26,009 nucleotides of DNA from an uncultured Acetatifactor sp. Lineage in GTDB: Bacteria; Bacillota; Clostridia; Lachnospirales; Lachnospiraceae. Numbering within the stretch: the first letter of the stretch is position 1; every line of letters begins with the position of its first letter. Shown here piece by piece: positions 16,294-23,299 of this stretch. Position numbers and translations under genes: made by a program. The notes beneath the pieces were generated by a model. That model did no database searches. It was not told the origin of the DNA and was given only the letters and a program-made list of their open reading frames with translations. The stretch spans positions 1 through 26,009 of the forward strand of contig CAKRYI010000028.1 of assembly GCA_934426825.1 (NCBI GenBank). Reading direction: 5' to 3'.

Positions 16294-16322
16294 AGAATAA
16301 CACAGGAAAACGTTTTCCACAA
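16294..16322 (-). promoter_or_regulatory. glgP promoter overlapped by a LacI-family operator
   Basis: Minus strand: -35 TTGTGG (16317-16322), 17-bp spacer and -10 TATTCT (16294-16299). The spacer and the -35 edge hold GGAAAACGTTTTCC (16305-16318), a perfect 14-bp palindrome with the central CG typical of LacI/GalR-family operators. Binding there would block polymerase. The adjacent LacI-family gene is the obvious candidate regulator; CcpA is an alternative. Confidence 0.7.
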
Positions 16323-16351
16323 GTGCTAACCTGAATTTTCCTGCAAAAGCC

Positions 16352-17341
16352 TTAGCAGATGATGTCTTTATAGTACATCTTTACAATTTCATAGGGCAGA
16401 GTAACGGCTTTTCCGGGGTGTCCCTCCAAAAGAAGCGCCACTTCTTTTACCGCCTGTTTTGCGATTTCATAAAAGTCCTGACGTATGGTATTCATCTGTT
16501 TTCCCACATAACCCATCAGCGTGATTCCGTCAAATCCGCATACCGGGCGGAAAATGTCCATGTCTATCAGGGCATTCATGGCGCCGATTGCCATAAGGTC
16601 GGAGGCGCAGACTACCACGTCTTTGTTCTGCGCATATTTTAATGCAATGTTTCTCGCTTCCAGTTCACTGAAATTTCCCTGCCGCACCAGCATGGTAAGC
16701 TGCAAATCCTGTACCAGCCGTTTCATGCCCCGCAAACGCTGTTCCGTCACATAACCGTCCTTCCGTCCCGCAATGTAGAGCACCCGCTTACAGTTGTCGT
16801 CCAGCACCGTCTTTTTTGCCACATCATACTGCGCCTGCTCATGGTCGATACTGACGGAGCTTGTCCGTTCGTTCACAATGGGTGCGTCCACCACCACGCA
16901 GCCAAAAACCTGCTCTTTGATAAGACGCTGCAGAACTTTGTCCTCCTTGGACAATCCGAATATCACAATACCGGAAATGCTCAGGGAGCGCAGATATGCC
17001 GCCACTTCCTCCGCACTCATTCCGGCAAGCATGGAGGTAAAAATCGTCACGGCGTCCAGACCGGACTCTTTTGCCATGTCCAGTGCCCCCAGCAGATATT
17101 GCATGTAAATCTGGTCGATTGCCTGTGTCTGTCTGCGGGGATCCAATATCAGCGCCACCCGCCCGTACTGTTTGGAGGACAGGGCGGACGCAATGGAATT
17201 GGGAATGTAATTCAATTCTTTGATTGCCTGTTGCACTTTTTCCTTTGTTTCCGCACTCACGCCCGGATACCCGTTAATGACCTTGGATACCGTGGAAATT
17301 GCCACTCCGGCGTGTTTAGCCACTTCTTTGATTGATACCAT
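16352..17341 (-). CDS. LacI family transcriptional regulator
   Basis: The 329-aa protein has an N-terminal LacI helix-turn-helix (SIKEVAKHAGVAISTVSKVI, 3-22), a hinge region (NSIASALSS) and a periplasmic-binding-protein-like sugar domain (about 60-329) containing VVVDAPIVNERTSSVSIDHE. Its position immediately upstream of glgP and the LacI-type palindrome in the glgP promoter suggest it controls glycogen or maltodextrin use; its ligand is not known. The ATG at 17341 has AGAGGA about 9 nt upstream. The stop is about 30 nt from the glgP -35. Confidence 0.9.
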   Translation of the reverse strand: MVSIKEVAKHAGVAISTVSKVINGYPGVSAETKEKVQQAIKELNYIPNSIASALSSKQYGRVALILDPRRQTQAIDQIYMQYLLGALDMAKESGLDAVTIFTSMLAGMSAEEVAAYLRSLSISGIVIFGLSKEDKVLQRLIKEQVFGCVVVDAPIVNERTSSVSIDHEQAQYDVAKKTVLDDNCKRVLYIAGRKDGYVTEQRLRGMKRLVQDLQLTMLVRQGNFSELEARNIALKYAQNKDVVVCASDLMAIGAMNALIDMDIFRPVCGFDGITLMGYVGKQMNTIRQDFYEIAKQAVKEVALLLEGHPGKAVTLPYEIVKMYYKDIIC

Positions 17342-17390
17342 GTATTTTTATCCTCTTATGATTCGAAATACGCACCAAGCGGCACATATA

Positions 17391-17423
17391 CAAAAGAGCC
17401 GCCACTATCCCAATAGTGACGGC
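17391..17423 (-). terminator. Rho-independent terminator between the aldolase and LacI-type genes
   Basis: The minus strand has GCCGTCACTAT / ATAGTGGCGGC arms (17398-17423, loop TGGG) with one internal mismatch, followed by TCTTTT. It lies about 80 nt after the aldolase stop and 50 nt before the LacI-family start. Confidence 0.75.
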
Positions 17424-17480
17424 CTACCTCTGCAAGGTAACAGCCTATACCGACATTTTTATGGTGTCAGCATAGCATAT
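17424..17480 (-). promoter_or_regulatory. Structured RNA segment preceding the terminator (possible attenuator leader)
   Basis: On the minus strand, two more hairpins precede the terminator: one of about 10 bp (TATGCTGACA with TGTCGGTATA; all pairs form if G-U is allowed) and TACCT/AGGTA around TGCAG. A weak promoter candidate (TTGCAC, 17 bp, TATGCT) lies at the end of the aldolase gene. The arrangement of consecutive hairpins ending in a terminator fits an attenuated leader of the LacI-family gene or just the aldolase 3' UTR. I do not recognise a known riboswitch class. Confidence 0.35.
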
Positions 17481-17503
17481 ATCATAACACGGTGCAAGAT
17501 TTT

Positions 17504-18496
17504 TTACTCAATATCCAGCAATTCCTGATAAAAGTCCCTGTAATCGGTTCTGCCGTCTTTGATAAACTTGATGGCAGAGGAAGGGTGGCTGTTGAGCACG
17601 CCTGTCATCAGATAGGGGATATCATAGCCCCATACAGCACCGTCCTTTTTCAGTTTCAGCATATCCTTTTCCACGAATTCCATTACCGGCATCAGATTGT
17701 ACTTGGGATTTTTCAAAAATGCCAGCAGAGATTCCAAGAAACAGTTGCCGGCGCCACGTCCCATTCCGCTGACCGTTGCATCCAGATAGCTTACGCCCTG
17801 CCGCAGTGCCTGAATGGTGTTGGCAAAAGCAAGCTGCTGGTTGTTGTGTGCATGAATACCGATTTGCTTGTTGTATTTTGCCGCAATGTTCAGGTATTTG
17901 TCTGCAAGACGCTCAATCTGCTCCGGATAAAATGCGCCAAAGCTGTCCACCAGATAGATAACGTCCACCGCACTCTTACCGAGCATTTCCAGTCCGCTGT
18001 CCAAATCCTCGTCATTGACCTTGGACACTGCCATCACGTTTACGGTAGTCTCGTAGCCCTTGACTTTGGCGTCCTCAATCATTTCGATTGCGGTGGGAAT
18101 CTGGTGAATGTAAGTTGCGGTACGCACCAAATCCACAACGCTGTCCTTGCGCATGGGAATGTCTTTTTTGTAATCCGTTCTTCCCACGTCCGTCATGACG
18201 GAAATTTTCAAATCCGTGTCATTCTCGCCAACGATGGCACGAATATCTTCCTCGTCACAGAATTTCCACTTTCCGAAATCCTTTACGTCAAAAATCTCCT
18301 TGGAAGCCTTGTAACCGAACTCCATGTAGTCCACACCGGCTTTGATATTCGCCCGGTACAAATCTTTTACAAATTTATCATCAAAACGGAAGTTGTTTAC
18401 CAGTCCTCCATCTCTCAAGGTGCAATCCAGCACTTTGATGTCCGGGCAGTATGACATTAATGTTCTGTTCGTATTCTGTGCCATCTTTTTCTCCAT
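17504..18496 (-). CDS. HMGL/DRE-TIM family aldolase-like protein
   Basis: The 330-aa protein has the metal-binding and catalytic start of DRE-TIM enzymes, DCTLRDGG (24-31), then MEFGYKAS, DSFGAFYPEQ (about 184-193) and the metal-ligand histidines H215 and H217 in GIHAHNNQ. It resembles the aldolase domain of 4-hydroxy-2-oxovalerate aldolase (MhpE/BphI) and isopropylmalate synthases. It lacks the dehydrogenase partner or a long C-terminal domain, so the substrate is unknown. The ATG at 18496 has GAGGAG 7 nt upstream; an ATG four codons later is also possible. It is a single gene with its own strong promoter. Confidence 0.8.
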   Translation of the reverse strand: MEKKMAQNTNRTLMSYCPDIKVLDCTLRDGGLVNNFRFDDKFVKDLYRANIKAGVDYMEFGYKASKEIFDVKDFGKWKFCDEEDIRAIVGENDTDLKISVMTDVGRTDYKKDIPMRKDSVVDLVRTATYIHQIPTAIEMIEDAKVKGYETTVNVMAVSKVNDEDLDSGLEMLGKSAVDVIYLVDSFGAFYPEQIERLADKYLNIAAKYNKQIGIHAHNNQQLAFANTIQALRQGVSYLDATVSGMGRGAGNCFLESLLAFLKNPKYNLMPVMEFVEKDMLKLKKDGAVWGYDIPYLMTGVLNSHPSSAIKFIKDGRTDYRDFYQELLDIE

Positions 18497-18573
18497 TTCT
18501 GCACTCCTCGCTGCTTTGTGTGTTTTTTCTTCACTTTAAACTGCTGAACTTTAAACCAGTAAAGTCTTTAGAT

Positions 18574-18602
18574 AAAATACACCATTTTTGCAATTTTGTC
18601 AA
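18574..18602 (-). promoter_or_regulatory. Sigma-A promoter of the aldolase-like gene
   Basis: Minus strand: perfect -35 TTGACA (18597-18602), 17-bp spacer and -10 TATTTT (18574-18579). The leader of about 70 nt contains an ACTTTA/TAAAGT inverted repeat. It marks the boundary between the housekeeping block and the AT-rich accessory region. Confidence 0.7.
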
Positions 18603-18704
18603 GGGGCGGAATCCGCTCTTCCACATATTTATTTCGGACATCCCTTCTGCTTCCGCATATGCGATTTTCAGTACTTAGCACGACTTCCCCCATGCACCGG
18701 CTGA

Positions 18705-19256
18705 TTAAATTAATTTATCATATAAGTCCGTAATAATTTGTTTCATACATAGTATCTGTTCCGGCAATAATTCTTCCCTAAAAATATCTTTATATTTCTG
18801 CAGAAATCTGTGATACTTTTGAGCATAATCATCTTCTTCCAATCCGGGAAAAACGGGTGTTACTTTCATAATAATTTTTCCACAATATTGATACAACCAC
18901 GTCACATATTCAGTATTTATAAACCGGCAATATTTTTCTCCTATCCACCGTTCTTCGGAATCTACGATTATACTTTCATCTAAATTATCTTCATAAAGTC
19001 CTTTATAATATTCATTCCATAATATTCCTAACTGGGTTTCCTCCAGCCGGTTGTCCAACATAGGAATAGCTGCATCCAACTGCTTGAAATTATTTCTCAG
19101 TTCCAACAAATTATCCTTAAATATAGTTATTTTATTCATGCCGACAACTAGTTCAATATAGACATTGGTATAATAATCAAACTCTCCTTCGTCTAATAGA
19201 AGCATTAGTTGAAACTTTTCAGTTTTAATCAGTTCATATTCTTTCAATTTCTTCAT
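18705..19256 (-). CDS. Hypothetical protein, immunity-like, last gene of the toxin locus
   Basis: The soluble acidic protein of about 183 aa is rich in Tyr, Trp and Glu (for example GILWNEYYKGLYEDNLDES). I recognise no family. No signal peptide or membrane helix is visible. ATG 19256 or the adjacent GTG 19259 overlaps the end of the preceding gene by about 23 nt, so the two are translationally coupled. Position at the end of a row of toxin and immunity modules and the small acidic character suggest an immunity protein, but that is inference from context. Confidence 0.65.
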   Translation of the reverse strand: MKKLKEYELIKTEKFQLMLLLDEGEFDYYTNVYIELVVGMNKITIFKDNLLELRNNFKQLDAAIPMLDNRLEETQLGILWNEYYKGLYEDNLDESIIVDSEERWIGEKYCRFINTEYVTWLYQYCGKIIMKVTPVFPGLEEDDYAQKYHRFLQKYKDIFREELLPEQILCMKQIITDLYDKLI

Positions 19257-19683
19257 CACTAATTTCTACTCTTCTTGTTTTCGTGGTAATCTCTATTGTC
19301 GGTTCCCATTCCGTCACAATATCAATATTGTAGTTCTGAGTAATCACTACATAATGTTTTAAATTCAAAACTTCTCCATACCCATCAGAAATTTGATTAA
19401 TTTGTTCTGCGAACTCACCATCTTGTACCTCATAAATTATATTCTGAAAATCATTCTCCTTGTATTTCTGTATTTCATTTTCGAAATAAAGGTTGCTTTG
19501 TACAATTCCTTCATCTAACATGCGTACTGCCTGAACCACACCGAAATGAATCATTACGCATGTTTGACTACTCGTCAGTTCGATAGTAAGTCCTTGTTTC
19601 TCACCATTTATTAGCTGTACTTGGTAAACTGCTTTGGGAATTGTGCCGACAAATGCTTCTTTCCATTTTTCCATATTTTTCAT
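19234..19683 (-). CDS. Hypothetical protein, immunity-like
   Basis: The soluble 149-aa acidic protein is predicted mixed alpha/beta (IELTSSQTCVMIHFGVVQAV; EVLNLKHYVVITQNYNIDIV). It has no family I recognise. The start at 19683 is one of two closely spaced ATGs (the other at 19674); neither has a strong ribosome site. It is coupled by overlap to the next gene at 19256. About 100 bp of apparently non-coding DNA precede it. An immunity function is inferred from neighbours only. Confidence 0.6.
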   Translation of the reverse strand: MKNMEKWKEAFVGTIPKAVYQVQLINGEKQGLTIELTSSQTCVMIHFGVVQAVRMLDEGIVQSNLYFENEIQKYKENDFQNIIYEVQDGEFAEQINQISDGYGEVLNLKHYVVITQNYNIDIVTEWEPTIEITTKTRRVEISDEEIERI

Positions 19684-19785
19684 CTCTTATATTCTTATGA
19701 TAATCTCAACCGACGCTACACTGCTGAAAAAATACACTGCTTAAAACCAAGCGCTACACCTGTTTAAAAAATACCACATCCGTCA

Positions 19786-19950
19786 TTATTTTTTCCATAT
19801 AGCACTTCCATCATTTAATACAATTAATGTCGGTTCATTTTCTATAGATATTTCAATTAAATCACCCTTCTGACACTCTTTGTCTTTTAAATTATTAATA
19901 ACTTTTTCAACCAAACCAAATGCCTTAATAATATCCAAATTTTTGTGCAT
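19786..19950 (-). CDS. Small protein overlapping the end of the DUF2625 gene (54 aa)
   Basis: The ATG at 19950 lies inside the 3' end of the DUF2625 gene in another frame, overlapping by 26 nt, and reads 54 codons to a TAA. The product is acidic and protein-like (VINNLKDKECQKGD, then IENEPTLIVLNDGSAIWKK). There is no strong ribosome site, so expression would depend on reinitiation. It may be a coupled partner of DUF2625 or the remaining tail of another cassette gene. The family is not recognised. Confidence 0.45.
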   Translation of the reverse strand: MHKNLDIIKAFGLVEKVINNLKDKECQKGDLIEISIENEPTLIVLNDGSAIWKK

Positions 19951-20560
19951 ACTCTGAGTTCATTCTAATCAGTTCATCTGATGAAACAACGTTTTTTGCA
20001 GCAGTTTCCAAATTGCATTCTTTTGACCACAAAAAAGGATATATCAATATCATTTCATCAAAGCCTGCTTTGCTGCAATCTTCTTTCCAACCATTCCATC
20101 TCATACTACTATAGAATTCATCGGTATTTCCCTGTATTGCCCATGCAACAAACTCTGCATAATTCATATCCATGCACTCCCATTGCAAGGTATCAGGTGC
20201 AAAATACCACACTTTCTTTAACCCTTCCGGATATTTTCCAATATTTATAGCAAATATCCCCCCAACTACATCCTGACCAACAATCGTCATTTTTTCCATC
20301 GCGATATTGTCTTTTTGATAGCCTTGATAAGACAGAATTCCCTTATGTATCAAACTTTCCTGTCCCATTATTCTAATCCAATTATCAATAGAAATTCCTG
20401 AAGAAAAAGTAACAATTGCTCCCAAAGTTGACTGCCTTAGCAAATTCATTTTGTCCAATTCCGCATATCCCACGCTATCAGTTCCCTCAAAAACACATAT
20501 TTCTTTCGATGAGGCACTAATCAAATCATATATTTCATTCCACAAATCTCGTTCCTTCAT
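19925..20560 (-). CDS. DUF2625 family protein
   Basis: The 211-aa protein shows the DUF2625 pattern: GGIFAINIG, then WYFAPDTLQWECMDMNYAEF, then FYSSMRWNGWKED near the middle. The family is widespread in bacteria and often found near polymorphic toxins; SUKH-type immunity relationships have been proposed, but the function is not established. The ATG at 20560 follows the stop of the preceding broken gene by 3 nt. The product is soluble with no signal peptide. In this locus it is plausibly an orphan immunity protein. Confidence 0.8.
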   Translation of the reverse strand: MKERDLWNEIYDLISASSKEICVFEGTDSVGYAELDKMNLLRQSTLGAIVTFSSGISIDNWIRIMGQESLIHKGILSYQGYQKDNIAMEKMTIVGQDVVGGIFAINIGKYPEGLKKVWYFAPDTLQWECMDMNYAEFVAWAIQGNTDEFYSSMRWNGWKEDCSKAGFDEMILIYPFLWSKECNLETAAKNVVSSDELIRMNSEYAQKFGYY

Positions 20561-20563
20561 ATT

Positions 20564-20838
20564 CTACTTCTTTCTTATTCCGTTATCTTCACCATACACT
20601 CCATCATTTTGATATTGTAAAATAATATTGTACATTTCATCAACATCTAATTGACGTATTTCAGCTTCATCTGTTGTAATACTGATTCTTTTTTCTTTAT
20701 CATATGTGCTCCTGCATCATACTGAAGAAAATATCTTCCTGCATCTTCTAATAATTCAATGCCTTCGGCAAGAATCAGTCCAGTCAGTATTGAGACTGTA
20801 ATAATTTTAGATTTATAGGAATCCCTATAGGGATACAT
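20564..20838 (-). pseudogene. Frameshifted small gene of the toxin-immunity locus
   Basis: From the ATG at 20838 one frame encodes MYPYRDSYKSKIITVSILTG through GRYFLQYDAGAHMIKKK. The continuing protein-like sequence (ITTDEAEIRQLDVDEMYNII to GEDNGIRKK) is in the -1 frame and ends at a TAG three bases before the DUF2625 start. The break coincides with a run of six A (20689-20694), so one base has probably been lost. Restored, the protein would be 91 aa. The family is not recognised; it could also be a sequencing error at the homopolymer. Confidence 0.6.
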
Positions 20839-20845
20839 AACTAAA

Positions 20846-21094
20846 TTATATATCTTCGCTTTTTGCCTTTGAAGATATATCTTCCAAAAAATTCCACCAT
20901 TCATAAACGTTATCAAATTCTTCAATATTCAAATTTCCTAAATATCTTGGATTACACATTGCTATTAGACGTTTTTTGGCATTTCCGGAATCCGCTTTCG
21001 TAATATCATTCATAATCTCTTCTACTCTTTTTGAGTCATCTTCATATCCATTCTTTTTAAGATAATCGCATAATAATTCCAATTCTTTTTTCAT
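20846..21094 (-). CDS. Small hypothetical protein, likely immunity protein of the adjacent toxin tail
   Basis: This is an 82-aa, mainly helical, charged protein (MKKELELLCDYLKKNGYEDD; EEFDNVYEWWNFLEDIS). The ATG at 21094 has AAGGAG 8 nt upstream, and that ribosome site overlaps the TGA stop of the upstream toxin-tail frame (3 nt gap), the organisation seen for the other modules here. The family is not recognised. The next (frameshifted) gene starts 7 nt after its stop. Confidence 0.7.
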   Translation of the reverse strand: MKKELELLCDYLKKNGYEDDSKRVEEIMNDITKADSGNAKKRLIAMCNPRYLGNLNIEEFDNVYEWWNFLEDISSKAKSEDI

Positions 21095-21097
21095 GGG

Positions 21098-21253
21098 TCA
21101 TCTCCTTATTACATTACTATATTCTCCGCTATCCGTAATAACTTGCCATGCACCACCTGTCCTTAGAATTCCATCGTTTACTATCAATGCCCATTGTTGA
21201 AACATTTTACCTTTACTAACTTTTACATAACATTCTCCATAACAATCGAACAT
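21098..21253 (-). pseudogene. Orphan toxin C-terminal tail (51 codons)
   Basis: The frame from 21253 encodes 51 residues including CYVKVSKGKMFQQWALIV and GGAWQVITDSGEYSNVI. The first ATG has no ribosome site and lies 9 nt after the broken CPCC gene. Its TGA overlaps the ribosome site of the next immunity-like gene. By position it is the end of a displaced toxin tip rather than an independent gene, though a small standalone protein cannot be excluded. Confidence 0.5.
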
Positions 21254-21262
21254 TTTTATAGT

Positions 21263-21498
21263 TTATATCTCACTCTCATATGGTTGACGAACCATATTTA
21301 TAAAACGTTCTTCTGTAGCTCTAAACAACTTATAATTTTTTTTAGCAGTATCCAATGACACATTATTTGCTCCAATAATTCTATCGGGCATATTTTGAGC
21401 CACTTCATCATATTACCAAAAGCAACATCACAAATATCTGTAATTAATTCATCTGTATCATCAATAGTTAAGTAACCACAACATGGACATCTTTTCAT
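21263..21498 (-). pseudogene. CPCC family cysteine-rich immunity gene, frameshifted
   Basis: A good ribosome site (AGGAGAAAG) and ATG start the frame MKRCPCCGYLTIDD, the signature of Cys-rich CPCC proteins, which occur as immunity genes of polymorphic toxins. After ITDICDV a one-base loss (near 21424) shifts the frame. The true continuation, DEVAQNMPDRIIGANNV and then FINMVRQPYESEI, lies in another frame and also carries an in-frame TAA (21413-21415) where CAA would be expected. The open frame therefore ends early with 66 residues, most of them nonsense. Two independent lesions argue for real decay rather than a sequencing error. Confidence 0.8.
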
Positions 21499-21516
21499 AA
21501 AACTTTCTCCTAAAAT

Positions 21517-21723
21517 TTATTTTGGTGCATATTTTTCGCTTTGCGCCAGTCAATATACCATTCCATTTTCAGGTTTAAAATAAGTGAACATTCCACCCTA
21601 CTCATTTATTATACCAAACTCATTAGTCTTTGTATCATATCTAAAATACATTCCTTCATTAAATTCAAAAGATTGTATAGTTGAAGTCGTTTTTTTCTCC
21701 AAAAAGTTTCTTGCATCTTTTAA
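21517..21723 (-). pseudogene. Degenerate toxin C-terminal tail with two in-frame stops
   Basis: A single minus frame reads KDARNFLEKKTTSTIQSFEF, YFRYDTKTNEFGIINE, a TAG, GMFTYFKPENGMVY, a TGA and finally LAQSEKYAPK before a TAA. The sequence is clearly former protein, has no start codon, and ends 18 nt before the CPCC immunity gene, the toxin-then-immunity order seen elsewhere in the locus. The toxin family is not recognised. Confidence 0.65.
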
Positions 21724-22040
21724 CTAAATGCACTCCTCCTTTACGAGTGGAGTACCTTTCATAGAAAAACTGCAGCAGAAACAGAAAACATAAAATAGGC
21801 TCTTTTCTTCTATTCAGAATCTTGAATGGATATACTGTCACCAAATGTTCAAAAAAATAGATTGGTATGATATTTTTAAAAAAGAATTAGAGATTTTTCA
21901 GAAGTGATTGTGTGAAATTCTAGGCATAGAAAAAACGCATTGTCTCCACAGCGCAAGTGCTATGAAAACAATACGCTCCTATTTTTGATAAAGATATTTA
22001 ATTGTGACTTCGGGTTTTTATATATGTAGACATAATCAAA
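21724..22040. other. Intergenic stretch with no intact gene; contains repeat copy A
   Basis: No credible coding frame is seen on either strand. It holds one copy of a diverged repeat (about 21937-22007) that also occurs after the SMI1/KNR4 gene. The rest is AT-rich sequence without recognisable signals. Confidence 0.5.
21937..22007 (-). repeat. Diverged repeat copy A, downstream of the Imm11-like gene
   Basis: The core 21937-21979 aligns with 24801-24844 with most bases identical and one single-base gap, sharing TCTCCACAG, AAGTGCTA, GAAAACAAT and GCTCC; weaker similarity continues to about 22007. It begins about 35 nt past the immunity gene stop. As RNA the minus strand can pair CGTATTGT with ACAATGCG around an inner CATAGC/GCTGTG stem. 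Confidence 0.65.
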
Positions 22041-22607
22041 CTAATAAACTTCAACTTCAATAAATGCAAATCCCGTCAAAGAATTATTTTCAATAATATC
22101 CCTAATACGTTCTGAAATAAAAATCGGTATTGTATCATCTTTTAATCTAAATATATCGTGCCCCAACACCATTTCTTCTTTCAAAGCATACTTTTCTACT
22201 GAAATAATTTTTTCATTATCAAGTTCAAATAAATCATACTGAGAGTGTTCTAAGTCTAAAGCATCCACCACATCTAATAGATTTGCAATTCTATATTCCG
22301 TATTCTCCGCATTATTCTTAGTATCAATCAATTTTGTCGAAAGATACTGTATCGCATTTCCATCTACAATCTCATCGATTAATTCTCTAAATTTTTTTGA
22401 TACAACCAGCCACCTATACACATTGGCTATGTAATCTGACAGAACATCCCCCTCTTCTGAGTTATATTTAAATTTAACCTCCGACCAATCATTAATATAA
22501 TTCCCACAGGATACAGAATATTCATCAATATCCCCTATAACTCCTACATTACAATTCACATAATCATCATCATTTTCATAATCATAACTTAATTTATAAT
22601 ACTTCAT
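22041..22607 (-). CDS. Imm11-like immunity protein
   Basis: The 188-aa soluble acidic protein has a C-terminal half with the pattern of the Imm11 (MXAN_0049, formerly DUF1629) immunity family: RIANLLDVVDALDLEHSQYD, then LGHDIFRLKDDTIPIFISE, then NNSLTGFAFIEVEVY at the end. Such proteins neutralise nuclease-type polymorphic toxins. I chose the ATG at 22607, which overlaps the end of the upstream toxin tail by 14 nt and has AGAAGAG upstream; a GTG three codons earlier is possible. The frame is intact although its toxin is broken, so it is an orphan immunity gene. Confidence 0.75.
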   Translation of the reverse strand: MKYYKLSYDYENDDDYVNCNVGVIGDIDEYSVSCGNYINDWSEVKFKYNSEEGDVLSDYIANVYRWLVVSKKFRELIDEIVDGNAIQYLSTKLIDTKNNAENTEYRIANLLDVVDALDLEHSQYDLFELDNEKIISVEKYALKEEMVLGHDIFRLKDDTIPIFISERIRDIIENNSLTGFAFIEVEVY

Positions 22608-22926
22608 TAAAAACACTCTTCTTACTGATTATTTTTTGCTTCATTTGGTCATATAACTTCAAAAATTTAGTTTTATAACTCTTTGCTATTTTATCAAATT
22701 TTTGCATATTATCAAGAACATAATCATGATAAGCGTACGGGTGACGACCTTGATGAGGCATCAATTCTTTATTCCAATCTCCGTGGATAACATTACCTTG
22801 GGTGAAAGCCATTTCGATTAATTTAAAGACCATGATTAGTTTTTTAGGTGGTGGGCGTTCTTATGTGGAGATTATTCTTTCAATCAACATATCTATTTTG
22901 TCTCCATATCTTTTAGGATTTACCAC
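22594..22926 (-). pseudogene. Toxin C-terminal tail with one nonsense codon (HNH/AHH-like end)
   Basis: One continuous minus frame reads NPKRYGDKIDMLIERIIST, a TAA (22861-22863), then ERPPPKKLIMVFKLIEMAF, GNVIHGDWNKELMPHQGRHP and AYHDYVLDNMQKFDKIAK to a final TAA. The TAA could be CAA with one change. The H-x-GRHP-x-x-YHDYV pattern resembles the C-terminal part of AHH/HNH-EndoVII toxins, but no AHH motif is visible, so the class is uncertain. The part after the TAA could still start at the ATG at 22833. It overlaps the Imm11-like gene. Confidence 0.6.
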
Positions 22927-22958
22927 TTATACATTCCCTGTCCGTTTTAACTATTATT

Positions 22959-23282
22959 TTATTCAGATTCTGTATCTATTCTGTCAGCAATTTTTTCATT
23001 TATTTGACAATATGTTTCAACCAAATTTTCAAGAAACTCAACATTTGTTATTCGTTCATGTTCATACAATTGAACTTCAATGTTATTATCACATAATTCC
23101 TTGTATAACTTAATAATATTTACAATCCCCTCCTCCTTTACATAACTGCATTCAACAACATAATTATTACTAATAATTGCCGCTTTTATTTCACCAATTG
23201 AAAGTCTGCAATATTTTCTCAGGATCTTTATACAACGATTAATTTCATTCTGGGATATCACTTTTATTCCTACAGTATCCAT
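22959..23282 (-). CDS. Small immunity-type protein next to the GHH toxin tail
   Basis: The 107-aa soluble protein is predicted alpha/beta (EINRCIKILRKYCRLSIGEI; EEGIVNIIKLYKELCDNNIE). The ATG at 23282 has AGAAGGAG about 8 nt upstream and begins 17 nt after the stop of the GHH toxin tail. The family is not recognised. Adjacent position, size and acidity support its being the cognate immunity protein of the GHH nuclease module. Confidence 0.7.
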   Translation of the reverse strand: MDTVGIKVISQNEINRCIKILRKYCRLSIGEIKAAIISNNYVVECSYVKEEGIVNIIKLYKELCDNNIEVQLYEHERITNVEFLENLVETYCQINEKIADRIDTESE

Positions 23283-23299
23283 ATTATTATTCGCTCCTT

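Noticed and set aside
17492..18454. Plus-strand frame of 320 codons opposite the aldolase gene
   Set aside because: It is a shadow of the aldolase gene on the other strand; no start signals and unnatural composition.
20680..20700. Programmed -1 frameshift site at the A-run
   Set aside because: The codon phase (AAA AAA GAA preceded by G) does not fit the X XXY YYZ rule; decay or a sequencing error is simpler.
21298..21498. Intact 66-aa zinc-ribbon-like protein
   Set aside because: Only the first 26 or so residues belong to a CPCC protein; the rest is out of frame and the true continuation is in another frame.
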